NCBI RefSeq assembly: GCF_012927205.1
Contig: NZ_JABBGC010000001.1
Span: 3,906,810-3,970,809, forward strand
Direction of reading: 5' to 3'
DNA from: Chitinophaga fulva
GTDB taxonomy: Bacteria; Bacteroidota; Bacteroidia; Chitinophagales; Chitinophagaceae
DNA: 64,000 bases
In this document: piece by piece, positions 9,237 through 17,238 of the stretch
Position numbering within the stretch: the stretch's first letter is position 1
Layout: each line of letters opens with the position of its first letter
Translations under genes and position numbers: made by a program
The notes under the pieces: model-generated
Database searches by the model: none
What the model was told of the DNA's origin: nothing
The model's input: only the letters and a program-made list of their open reading frames with translations

Positions 9237-10351
9237 GAAACATCACCCTAACAACACCCGATATCATAAAGGACGTATGGCAGGAAACCTCCGTGCCGCC
9301 GCCATCCGCACCACTCGTTGTAGATATCACCGCGCGGGAATCTACCGCGATGTACTATATCGGCCGGCAACTGATCAGGGAATACGGCAGTTATGAAAAC
9401 CCCGCATTCATCGCCACGTTGCACCTGAATGCCTATCAGCTGCTGCCGGAGCGCATTGCCAGGATACTCAGCCAATTCGGTACCGATTATTCCGCCGGTC
9501 AGTATGGCGCTATTGTTTTCAGAGGATTAATACAGGTAGACCAGGACGACCTGGGTAAAACGCCTTCCAGCTGGAAAGACGCCGATTATGAGAAGCTGAA
9601 AGCATATGGCTTTATCAGTAGTCTCATGCATGGCGCTGTGCCCAGCAAGCCCGTTCAGTATTACGCTCAGCGCAAAGGTGGTGGACTGATGCACGCTATC
9701 ATCCCGGATGAGAAAATGAGCCATACGCAGACAGGCAGCGGTTCCCGCACTGATCTGTTTGTACATACGGAAGATGCCTTCCTCTTTCATCAGGCCGATT
9801 TTCTGAGTTTCCTGTTTATTCGTAATGAAGAAAGAGTGCCTTCCACATTATACTCTATTCGTTCACATGGCGCCACCGACGAGGTGATGCGGCCCTTGTT
9901 CCGCTCCCTGTACAAATGCCCGAAAGACGCTAATTACACAAAGGATACCGCAGCAGGAGAGGAGGTGAGCACCGCCGTATTGTATGGTAACGAAACCTAT
10001 CCTTTCATCCGCTTTGATGCCGCCGAGCAAATCCATAATCCGGATGCCGGCCAGAGCGCCGAGGCCATGCATTACCTCGAGGAGTTCTGGAAAGCAGCGA
10101 AGACACATATCTACAATGATTTTGTCCCTGAAGCCGGTGACCTCATCTTCGTGAACAACCACCTCTGTGCACATGGCAGAAACGCTTTTGTGGCCGGTTA
10201 CCGGGAAGAGAAAGGCGTATTGGTGCCCTGCGAGCGAAGGATGATGTTGCGCATGATGAGCAAGACCAGCTTGATTAACATCCGTGCCGTCACCAAAACA
10301 GACGACCCTTATTTTATCATGGAAGAGCATTATGGCAACATCTTCCGCTAA
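9233..10351 (+). CDS. Fe(II)/2-oxoglutarate oxygenase, clavaminate synthase/TauD-like
   Basis: 372 residues. The iron triad is visible as H178-T-E180 (in FVHTEDAF) with a distal H314 in CAHGRNAF; the HxE rather than HxD form is typical of the clavaminate synthase/VioC subgroup, which hydroxylates amino acids such as arginine, ornithine or lysine. R316 just after the distal His may help hold 2-oxoglutarate. Its ATG overlaps the stop of the di-iron hydroxylase. Likely role: stereospecific hydroxylation of the lysine or diamine building block before or after assembly. Alcaligin also needs a C-hydroxylation, but uses a different enzyme class. Confidence 0.88.
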   Translation: MRNITLTTPDIIKDVWQETSVPPPSAPLVVDITARESTAMYYIGRQLIREYGSYENPAFIATLHLNAYQLLPERIARILSQFGTDYSAGQYGAIVFRGLIQVDQDDLGKTPSSWKDADYEKLKAYGFISSLMHGAVPSKPVQYYAQRKGGGLMHAIIPDEKMSHTQTGSGSRTDLFVHTEDAFLFHQADFLSFLFIRNEERVPSTLYSIRSHGATDEVMRPLFRSLYKCPKDANYTKDTAAGEEVSTAVLYGNETYPFIRFDAAEQIHNPDAGQSAEAMHYLEEFWKAAKTHIYNDFVPEAGDLIFVNNHLCAHGRNAFVAGYREEKGVLVPCERRMMLRMMSKTSLINIRAVTKTDDPYFIMEEHYGNIFR

Positions 10352-10376
10352 ATCATCTCCCGAAAAAAAATATGAT

Positions 10377-11888
10377 ATGCATACAGACCAGATTACCGTT
10401 ATGGCTCCCATTCAGCAACACAGCAAGAGCAACAAATTGCTGAAAGACATCTTCTATGAAGAAACATCCGCGGAATATCACCAGGCACTGGAAAAAGCGC
10501 GAACGGCCGTGGAAGATTTTCTGCATCATACCCGGCAGCCATTTACCGGCATCCGGCCGGCTGCCATGCGCGAAGCGGTGTATAGCGTGGATTTGAGCAA
10601 TCCGCTCACCGGCTATGACGAGTTGCTGGCAGAAGTGAATGAGTTGTATATCCGTCATGCTACCGCCTTTCACCTGCCGCAGTATATCGCGCATTTGAAC
10701 TGCCCGGTGGTGATACCGGCGCTGGCGGCGGACGTGATCATCAGTGCCATCAATTCCTCGCAGGATACGTATGACCAAAGCGCGGGCGGTACTTTCATGG
10801 AGAGAAGGCTGATCGACTGGACGGCTCACGAGATCGGTTATACGAACGCTGATGGCGTATTTACCGGTGGCGGCTCACAATCCAACCTCATGGGGCTGTT
10901 GCTAGCAAGGGATCATTTTGCCATGCAGCTGTTGGGGCATAATATTAAACTCGAAGGGCTGCCGGCACAGGCCAGCCGGTTCAGGATATTTGTATCGGAT
11001 AAAGCCCATTTCAGCAACGATAAAAACGCATCGCTGCTGGGGCTGGGCGAGCAGGCCATCGTACGGGTAAAAACGGATAGCCGTTTCCGTATGGATGCCC
11101 CGGCCCTGAAGGAGGCGCTGGACTGGCAGCTCAGTCTCGGTAATATTCCGATAGCGGTAGTAGCCACCGCCGGTACGACTGACTTCGGCAATATAGATCC
11201 GTTGCAGTCTATTGCAGCCATTGCGGCGGAGTACCAGGTATGGATGCACGTAGATGCCGCTTACGGTTGTGGTTTGCTGTTGTCCGGTAAATACCGCCAC
11301 TTGCTGAACGGGATAGAGCACGCCGATTCCGTGACGATTGATTACCACAAGTCTTTCTTTCAACCTATCAGCAGCAGTGCTTTCCTGGTGAAAGACAAAG
11401 CCACGTTGCAGCTGGTCAGGCATCATGCGGACTACCTGAATCCGGCGGAACAGGATTATGAAGAGCTGCCGGCACAGATCAATAAATCGATCACGCAGAG
11501 CACGCGTCGTTTTGATGCCTTGAAACTCTGGTGTACGCTGCGACTGATGGGCAAACAGAAACTGGGCATCTATACAGACATGATCATTGACACCGCTGCA
11601 GGCACCGCTGCCTTGTTGCAGCAGGACCCGGAGTTTGACCTGCTGAGCAGTTCCGACCTGGGCGTACTGGTGTTCCGTTTCCGGCCGGTGGGGCTGAATA
11701 CAGACCTGTCGGCGCTGAATCTGCACATCAAACAATCGTTGTTCTTTGATGGAACTTATATTCTGGCCAGCACGAAAGTGGAGGGGAATTTTTATCTGAA
11801 GTTTACGATCCTGAACCCGGTGACTACGCTGGCGCATATACGGGAAATTCTGGCTGCCATTAAAGCGAAGGGATATAGTTTGCTTTGA
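10377..11888 (+). CDS. Group II PLP-dependent decarboxylase (lysine/diamine-forming, DesA-like)
   Basis: 503 residues from the chosen ATG, which lies just after the upstream stop; an in-frame ATG at 10332 would overlap the oxygenase gene. The pyridine-N-binding Asp is D293 in MHVDAAYG and the Schiff-base Lys is K325 in DYHKSFFQP, both standard for the aromatic/glutamate/diaminobutyrate decarboxylase group to which DesA belongs. It probably makes cadaverine (or putrescine or 1,3-diaminopropane) as the siderophore backbone. It is the last gene of the operon, closed by a strong hairpin 5 bp later. Substrate preference cannot be read with certainty. Confidence 0.92.
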   Translation: MHTDQITVMAPIQQHSKSNKLLKDIFYEETSAEYHQALEKARTAVEDFLHHTRQPFTGIRPAAMREAVYSVDLSNPLTGYDELLAEVNELYIRHATAFHLPQYIAHLNCPVVIPALAADVIISAINSSQDTYDQSAGGTFMERRLIDWTAHEIGYTNADGVFTGGGSQSNLMGLLLARDHFAMQLLGHNIKLEGLPAQASRFRIFVSDKAHFSNDKNASLLGLGEQAIVRVKTDSRFRMDAPALKEALDWQLSLGNIPIAVVATAGTTDFGNIDPLQSIAAIAAEYQVWMHVDAAYGCGLLLSGKYRHLLNGIEHADSVTIDYHKSFFQPISSSAFLVKDKATLQLVRHHADYLNPAEQDYEELPAQINKSITQSTRRFDALKLWCTLRLMGKQKLGIYTDMIIDTAAGTAALLQQDPEFDLLSSSDLGVLVFRFRPVGLNTDLSALNLHIKQSLFFDGTYILASTKVEGNFYLKFTILNPVTTLAHIREILAAIKAKGYSLL

Positions 11889-11893
11889 GTGTT

Positions 11894-11936
11894 AAAATGC
11901 CTGTCCCGGTGCCAACAGGCCCGGGACAGGCATTTT
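11894..11936. terminator. Bidirectional terminator between siderophore operon and convergent gene
   Basis: Arms AAAATGCCTGTCCCG and CGGGACAGGCATTTT flank a short loop. A/T-rich ends on both sides suit termination in both directions, matching the convergent genes on either side. Confidence 0.9.
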
Positions 11937-11942
11937 AACCAA

Positions 11943-13079
11943 CTATTTTACAGTAATTCCGGCTGTAGCCCAATATTTCTGAGGCAGCCATATCTTCCCG
12001 GATTGCGGGTCTACCGCGAATTCGGTATCGGTATCGCTGATATAGATGCTGTGGTCTTTCCCGTTCCAGGTGATCCGGCTGGGCGTTTCAAATATTACTT
12101 TCACATCAGTGGCGCTTTGTTTCAATACAAACTGGTTGTTGCCGTTGGGTGATTTCTCCACGTCGAAAACGGGGTAGACAACAGCTGGTTCGGGCCTGTT
12201 TTTTGACGGAACTCCCATAGGAGGTACCGCGCTGGCCTCATCGTACTCTGACAATTTTGTTTTCATGATGTCAGAAGCTATCTCCTCCAGTTGTTCCTTG
12301 CTAGCATTTTTCAGCTCAAACTTTTTGACCAGCTTCATGGCTGTATCATACAAACTATGCGTATGATCGGTGCTGAAAATGATAGCGTAAAAGTTAGAAT
12401 GCTGACGGGGGCCATAGGTTACGGTTTTCACCCTGACGATTGTTTCCTCTGCCTTGTTGTTGTACAGGGGCAGATAGGTTTTATACAATCCTTTCATGAC
12501 AGGCTTTAAAGTCTCGTCATTAGCGGCAATAACGGCGTAATTACTAAAGCCCGGCGGCGGTATCTTCATGGGCGGTGGTAGCATTGGAGGGGGCGGGAGC
12601 AGCCCCCCTTTGCTTTTTACCTGCTTAACAGGCGGCGGTGGTGGCGCCGGCAGCGCACTGGCGTAATATTTAGCGATAATATATTTCCCTTCAGTTTTAA
12701 AATCAGAATAGTCTTCTTTCAGCGGGATGATTTTACCATCTTCCTCGCTGCGGAGGTACTTTTTGGTTTTTTCCGTGACGAGCGTATAGGAGACATTGTT
12801 TACCGTGGCTTCGCCGGGATTAATATAGGCAAACGTCAGTATCTTTCCCGTGGAGGTGTTCACAATCAGGTCTTTTACGTCGTCGTTGAAGTTGTACAGC
12901 GCGAATTCTTTTCCTGAACGGAACTGCTCACAAAACTTGTGAACGGGTTTTACCAGTTCATTGCCCAGCGTGTCGGTAACGCCGTACATCTTGTCCACAC
13001 GGAACGGATGATACTTGTTTTGGGCAAAGGAGGTACTGCTGACTGCCAGCAGCAGCGCAGTGGTCAGTAGTTTTTGCAT
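11943..13079 (-). CDS. Exported hypothetical protein with proline-rich centre
   Basis: 378 residues from the ATG that gives MQKLLTTALLLAVSS, a clear signal peptide ending at SFAQ; an upstream in-frame ATG at 13130 would place 17 extra residues before it. The middle (about 145-180) carries several PPPP runs, while the flanks look beta-rich; KYHPFRVDKMYGVTDTLGNELVKP at the mature N terminus resembles WG-repeat-like tracts. No known enzyme motif was recognised. It stands alone, convergent with the siderophore operon, and is probably periplasmic or outer-membrane associated. Confidence 0.75.
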   Translation of the reverse strand: MQKLLTTALLLAVSSTSFAQNKYHPFRVDKMYGVTDTLGNELVKPVHKFCEQFRSGKEFALYNFNDDVKDLIVNTSTGKILTFAYINPGEATVNNVSYTLVTEKTKKYLRSEEDGKIIPLKEDYSDFKTEGKYIIAKYYASALPAPPPPPVKQVKSKGGLLPPPPMLPPPMKIPPPGFSNYAVIAANDETLKPVMKGLYKTYLPLYNNKAEETIVRVKTVTYGPRQHSNFYAIIFSTDHTHSLYDTAMKLVKKFELKNASKEQLEEIASDIMKTKLSEYDEASAVPPMGVPSKNRPEPAVVYPVFDVEKSPNGNNQFVLKQSATDVKVIFETPSRITWNGKDHSIYISDTDTEFAVDPQSGKIWLPQKYWATAGITVK

Positions 13080-13268
13080 GCTCTTGTATGTTGTGGATAT
13101 TGAATGGTGGAAATTGATTGGGTTAAACAATTAATGGCGAAAATAGGGATTTTTCCGCTACTAGTGGTGGGTGTTTCTTTGGTTTAAATTAATTATTTTC
13201 GTTTCCCTGTTTGACCACTTCTGCCTATTGTAAGCATTGTTAGCATCTGTCACCCAAAAAAATATCTT

Positions 13269-13910
13269 ATGAAAATTGGCATCATTGGTTCCGGCGCCGT
13301 AGGGCAGACGTTAGCCAAAGGATTTAAAAATGAGGGCCATGCCGTAACCCTGGGCACCCGCGACATTTCCAAACCGGAGGTTGTTCAGTTCAACAAAGAC
13401 ACCGGCATTCCCGTAGCAGATTTTGAAACCACCGCGAAAACGGCTGAGTTGATCGTGCTGTCCACCAAAGGAACGGTGGCTGCTGACGCGCTCCGGCTGG
13501 CAGGTATCGCCAATCTTGATAAGAAGATTGTTATCGACACCACCAACCCCCTGGCAGAAAAAGGCCCCGACCATGGCGTATTACATTTCTTTACTACGCT
13601 GGATTTCTCCCTGATGGAGCAGTTGCAGCAATTGGTGCCGGCCGCCAGGTTTGTAAAGGCATTTAATTCAGTGGGCAATACCGCCATGTATAAGCCGCAG
13701 TTCAGCGAAGGGCCCCCGTCCATGTTCATTTGCGGTAACGATGAGGAGGCTAAGAAAACGGTGACTGACCTGCTGACTGCCTTCGGCTGGGAAACGGAAG
13801 ACATGGGTACTGTAGAGGCTGCGCGGGCGATTGAGCCGCTGTGTATCCTGTGGTGTATCCCCGGGTTCCTGCATAACAGCTGGTCACATGCGTTTAAGTT
13901 GTTGAAATAA
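13269..13910 (+). CDS. NADP(H)-binding oxidoreductase, F420-dependent NADP reductase-like
   Basis: 213 residues starting with a Rossmann loop (MKIGIIGSGAVGQTLAKGF, GxGxxG at residues 7-12) and a following TLGTRD that suits NADP. Central motifs FVKAFNSVGN and the segment KKIVIDTTNPL fit the NADP oxidoreductase/F420-dependent family (COG2085). Bacteroidota are not known to use F420, so the second substrate is probably another compound. It is monocistronic, on the plus strand between convergent neighbours. Confidence 0.85.
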   Translation: MKIGIIGSGAVGQTLAKGFKNEGHAVTLGTRDISKPEVVQFNKDTGIPVADFETTAKTAELIVLSTKGTVAADALRLAGIANLDKKIVIDTTNPLAEKGPDHGVLHFFTTLDFSLMEQLQQLVPAARFVKAFNSVGNTAMYKPQFSEGPPSMFICGNDEEAKKTVTDLLTAFGWETEDMGTVEAARAIEPLCILWCIPGFLHNSWSHAFKLLK

Positions 13911-13975
13911 AAATACTGTTCGCTGTTTTTTGTTTTTCTGGTAGCCCGCAGTGGTGAAATAAATATTTCGTATAG

Positions 13976-13998
13976 GGGATCAAGACGAAAAGTTGGGG
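13976..13998 (+). repeat. Left arm of an imperfect 23-bp inverted repeat around a one-gene unit
   Basis: GGGATCAAG-AC-GAAAAGTTGGGG. The reverse complement of 15272-15294 is GGGATCAAG-TT-GAAAAGTTGGGG, so 21 of 23 bases match and weaker similarity continues outside (CGTATA/CGATAC). The two arms lie 1.3 kb apart and enclose a single conserved gene. Confidence 0.75.
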
Positions 13999-14194
13999 GA
14001 TGGAGTAAAAACACATTGCCTGGCGACAGAAATGAGAAAGGAGTGTTTCCCTGGATATATCGCTATGATACATACAGCATCCCTATAGTAACCCAGGGGT
14101 AAAGGTGGACTTGATGCGGGGGTGTTCTTTGGATGTATAGTTTTAATGAAATATAACAGGAAGGATGGAGAAGATGCAGGACATGCATGTAAAG

Positions 14195-14216
14195 GCAGGC
14201 TTCAGATTAAGCCTGC
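14195..14216 (-). terminator. Hairpin downstream of the enclosed gene
   Basis: GCAGGCTT and AAGCCTGC form an 8-bp stem with a 6-base loop about 80 bp after the stop of the minus-strand gene. The U-tract on that strand is weak, so this is a possible terminator only. The rest of 13911-14293 apart from the left repeat arm shows no convincing gene. Confidence 0.4.
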
Positions 14217-14293
14217 GGGCAGTAGGTTGGAGCATGTAGTTCAAAGGGAGTTATGTTTGTTCATCAGTATACAGTTGCCAGACAGGAAATGGC

Positions 14294-15061
14294 TTATTCC
14301 CGCTGAATGACAGGCAGCAGGAGTTGCACTGAGGCAGCGGCAGGTATTTTTTCTGACTGCAGTTTTAACCGGGGGAATTCCGGACAGGTCTGTTTGTACA
14401 GGGCCTCCGGCAGGGGTTGTGGCGGCTCTGCCGCAATAATATCAGCGGCGAAGTATTTCGTGTTGCAGGAAGGAACATGGTCCTGTATGCCTCTTACCTG
14501 TAGAACAACTATCAATGTTCCTTTACCCGGTACATCCACATTACATGCTGCTCCTTTAAAATCTTCTCCGGTTTTTACTGTGAGTACAGCGCTTTCCGTA
14601 CCTACTACCTGGTGTGTAGCGAAATGGATACGGGCGGCGATCACCTTTATTTCCAGGCTGTCGATGCCCTTACATGCAGGTAATGCCTGTGGCGAAATGT
14701 ACAGGATGCCATCATGGGAAAGCCTGGGTGCATGGATGAGAAACCTGTCTGTTCCCGTATGCCGGTTGAACCTGAAGCCGGTAATGCTCCTGATGTTATT
14801 ACCGGTGGAAGGAATGAGTGCGCTGGTCAGCCTGTTGATATGCCCGCTATCGCAACCAGCATCCAGCTTGCCGGAAAAAGCACTGCGGATGAGCGCCCCT
14901 TTTTTGCTGGCTATGCCAAATCGTTGAGCGGCCCTGCAGGTAGCTGCCGTCTGCCGGACGTATGAAGGCATGCTTCGCAGGAAGTGTTTGCCATTACGCC
15001 TGTAACCGATCAGGTTGCCGAGCCTGCCGGTGAAGGTGATGATAGAAAGCTGTTTTGCCAT
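14294..15061 (-). CDS. Conserved Bacteroidota protein of unknown function, enclosed by inverted repeats
   Basis: 255 residues. The N-terminal block (MAKQLSIITFTGRLGNLIGY, then RNGKHFLRSMP and VRQTAATCRAAQRFGIAS) matches my memory of a paralogous family common in Chitinophagaceae and Flavobacteria whose members begin with MAKQ/MARQ and a G-x-I/L-G-N segment; the rest (beta-rich, about 110-255) is less conserved. No signal peptide or catalytic motif was seen. It is the only convincing gene between the inverted repeat arms at 13976 and 15272. Function unknown; a phage-tail, secreted or cargo-like role would all be guesses. Confidence 0.7.
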   Translation of the reverse strand: MAKQLSIITFTGRLGNLIGYRRNGKHFLRSMPSYVRQTAATCRAAQRFGIASKKGALIRSAFSGKLDAGCDSGHINRLTSALIPSTGNNIRSITGFRFNRHTGTDRFLIHAPRLSHDGILYISPQALPACKGIDSLEIKVIAARIHFATHQVVGTESAVLTVKTGEDFKGAACNVDVPGKGTLIVVLQVRGIQDHVPSCNTKYFAADIIAAEPPQPLPEALYKQTCPEFPRLKLQSEKIPAAASVQLLLPVIQRE

Positions 15062-15271
15062 AACGAATGATACTGATGATAGCTAAAGATAACATTATCA
15101 GCAAAAGCCATTTGATGGCCATACTGAAGATTATCCAATAGTAGGGGCTGGCTGCAGGAAAAATATTCAGGCGGAGTGCATCGGGCATTAGATATCCGTT
15201 AAAGCCGGGTGAACCAGGTTTAGAAAATTTTGAAAATACAAAACAAGAAAACAGATACACCGTTTTTCGGT

Positions 15272-15294
15272 CCCCAACTTTTCAACTTGATCCC
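15272..15294 (-). repeat. Right arm of the 23-bp inverted repeat
   Basis: CCCCAACTTTTC-AA-CTTGATCCC, the partner of 13976-13998 in opposite orientation. It lies in the noncoding stretch upstream of the enclosed gene and before the terminator of the DoxX operon. Confidence 0.75.
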
Positions 15295-15322
15295 GTATCG
15301 GCCAATAAATGCATTAAAAAAC

Positions 15323-15352
15323 AAAGCCAGGCATGTTTATCTGCCTGGCTTT
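15323..15352 (-). terminator. Terminator of the minus-strand redox operon
   Basis: Stem AAAGCCAGGCA/TGCCTGGCTTT with an 8-base loop. Read on the minus strand it is followed by a T-run (complement of AAAAAA at about 15316-15321). It lies 25 bp after the DoxX stop codon. Confidence 0.85.
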
Positions 15353-15376
15353 CGCACTTTTAAAGAAACCCGATCG

Positions 15377-15781
15377 TCATGATACGGCCGCGGGAGCTAC
15401 CGCTGCATAATGCGCGGGGTACAGTTTCCGGAACATCAGATAAGCTGCGGACAATACGGTGAAAGCAATGATGGCGTCCACGGTGGCCGGGAAGCCCAGC
15501 ACGCTTATCTTGGAAAAGAACGCAAAGGTGATATCGAAGAACATACCGGCAAATACCCATTCTTTTAACCGCAGGAATTTGTTGGGAATTAAAAGGGTGA
15601 TGATACCGGCAATTTTGAATACACCCAGTATGTAAATGAAATGCGGAGGATAACCTAACTGTTGGGTAATGCCCCATACGATGGGGTTTCCGGTCAATTC
15701 AAAGAATCCGCTTGCGCCAAACCAGAGTGACATAAAAATAGTGGCTGACCAGTAGATGATAGTAGCTGTCTTAGTGTTCAT
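15377..15781 (-). CDS. DoxX-like small membrane protein
   Basis: 134 residues with four hydrophobic helices, the DoxX/DoxX_2 layout. Marks include the first helix IIYWSATIFMSLWFGASGF and YILGVFKIAGIITLLIPN in the middle. Family members are membrane proteins linked to thiol/redox balance or quinone chemistry, with no firm biochemical role. It is the last gene of an eight-gene minus-strand run and sits 38 bp after the alpha/beta hydrolase. Confidence 0.88.
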   Translation of the reverse strand: MNTKTATIIYWSATIFMSLWFGASGFFELTGNPIVWGITQQLGYPPHFIYILGVFKIAGIITLLIPNKFLRLKEWVFAGMFFDITFAFFSKISVLGFPATVDAIIAFTVLSAAYLMFRKLYPAHYAAVAPAAVS

Positions 15782-15819
15782 TTTTTTAAGTTTTAGTAAG
15801 ATGAAAAATGGAGATGAGT

Positions 15820-16806
15820 TTATTCTGCTAAATGTCCTGCCTCTATGATAGCCGCTGTAAAGGCTTCGGGGGCTTCGGCGGGCAGGTTGTGGCCTACGCC
15901 TCCCGTAATAGTATGATGCACGTATTTCCCTTTGAACTTGGCGGCATAAGCTGCAGGATCGGGATGTGGCGCGCCATTGGCGTCTCCTTCGAGCGTCACG
16001 GTGGGTACGTTGATCACCGGGCCCTGTGCGAGTCTTTTTTCCAGCGCATCGTATTGTTTTTCGCCGGTGGTCAGTCCCAGCCGCCAGCGGTAGTTGTGGA
16101 TCACGATGGCTACATGGTCCGGATTATCGAAGGAGGCGGCGCTTTCGGCAAAGGTGCTGTCACTGAAGTGCCAGTCCGGAGAAGCTGTTTGCCAGATAAG
16201 TTTGTTGAAGGCACAGGTGTTGGCTTTATATCCTGCCTGCCCGCGTTCGGTGGCAAAGTAAAACTGGTACCACCATGCCTGCTCGGCCTTCGGTGTTAAC
16301 GGCGCCTGGTTGGCCTGCTGGCTGCCGATGAGGTAACCGCTGACAGACACCAGTGCTTTGGTACGCTCCGGCCATAAGGCCGCGATGATATCTGCTGTCC
16401 GGGCTCCCCAGTCAAACCCGCCGATAATGGCCTGTTGTATTTTCAGTGCATCCATCAGCGCAATGATGTCTGCTGCAAAGACCGACTGCTGGCCGTTGCG
16501 TTTGGTCTGCGCAGAAAGGAACCGGGTGCTGCCGTAGCCACGCAGATAAGGCACTATTACGTGGTAACCTTTGGCGGCCAGTTGCGCAGCCACGGCGCTG
16601 TAGCTGTGGATGTCATAAGGCCAGCCGTGAAGAAGAATAACGGCTTGTCCGTTTGCCGGGCCGGCTTCGGCGTAACCTACATTCAGCACGCCTGCTTTGA
16701 TTTGTTTGACAGGCCCCAGGGTAGCTGCGTTGTCCACGGCGAATGCTGCTGTATTACCGGTTATGATGAGCAGCGCTGCTGCGATGATTTGTGTGATCGT
16801 TTTCAT
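15820..16806 (-). CDS. Exported alpha/beta hydrolase, epoxide hydrolase/dehalogenase-like
   Basis: 328 residues with a signal peptide (cleavage near AFA at about 21-23). The oxyanion motif HGWP is at 60-63, the nucleophile elbow GFDWGA places Asp132 as nucleophile, as in epoxide hydrolases and haloalkane dehalogenases, and the catalytic His is probably H306 in GVGHNLP. An Asp nucleophile argues against a plain esterase. Its start follows the small lipoprotein gene by 3 bp. Substrate unknown; export suggests detoxification outside the cytoplasm. Confidence 0.85.
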   Translation of the reverse strand: MKTITQIIAAALLIITGNTAAFAVDNAATLGPVKQIKAGVLNVGYAEAGPANGQAVILLHGWPYDIHSYSAVAAQLAAKGYHVIVPYLRGYGSTRFLSAQTKRNGQQSVFAADIIALMDALKIQQAIIGGFDWGARTADIIAALWPERTKALVSVSGYLIGSQQANQAPLTPKAEQAWWYQFYFATERGQAGYKANTCAFNKLIWQTASPDWHFSDSTFAESAASFDNPDHVAIVIHNYRWRLGLTTGEKQYDALEKRLAQGPVINVPTVTLEGDANGAPHPDPAAYAAKFKGKYVHHTITGGVGHNLPAEAPEAFTAAIIEAGHLAE

Positions 16807-16809
16807 GAT

Positions 16810-17238
16810 TTATGGTATTTGTACTGGTTTATAACGCATGATGTAGGTAATTCTCTCTGCCTGCGTCGCGGGACGTTGTAGCGTTCCAAAGTCAAGCCGA
16901 TAGGCAATAGAATCGTGACTGCCGGCCTGTACGGTTTCTACGCTCAGTAACTCGCCGTTTATCTTGCTGCCGAAGTATTGCGGATTATCGTGATAGCGCC
17001 AGGTGACCAGTTTCATGACGGTGCCTGCTGCGGGATGATTGCCTTTTGCGAGTGACTGAAGGGCGCTGTCATTGCCGTACAAGACGGACATGGTTTCCAG
17101 TTTCGGGTTCAGAGAAGAAGCGATGAATTGCAGGTCGCCCGGTTCAAATACAATACGTGCCTGGTCATGGGTGGAACGCTCATTTTTACAGGCGGTGAAA
17201 AATGCAACGGTCAGTAACAGGTAGAGCATGCGGTTCAT
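16810..17238 (-). CDS. Small lipoprotein next to the haem-binding/P460 protein
   Basis: 142 residues with a lipoprotein signal: hydrophobic LYLLLTVAFFTAC with the acylated Cys at 17. The mature part (VMKLVTWRYHDNPQYFGSKINGELLSVETV) is beta-rich and has no CxxCH. It overlaps the P460 gene by 4 bp, so the two are translated together, and the product may help it in the periplasm or outer membrane. It was not matched to a named family. Confidence 0.7.
   Translation of the reverse strand: MNRMLYLLLTVAFFTACKNERSTHDQARIVFEPGDLQFIASSLNPKLETMSVLYGNDSALQSLAKGNHPAAGTVMKLVTWRYHDNPQYFGSKINGELLSVETVQAGSHDSIAYRLDFGTLQRPATQAERITYIMRYKPVQIP

Noticed and set aside
14122..14310. 62-codon plus-strand frame
   Set aside because: It overlaps the end of the minus-strand conserved gene and contains the hairpin at 14195-14216; no conserved features.
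14994..15260. 88-codon minus-strand frame upstream of the 255-residue protein, with one hydrophobic stretch
   Set aside because: It overlaps that gene by 68 bp in another frame, and its start region is low-complexity; it could be a small membrane protein but the evidence is too thin.
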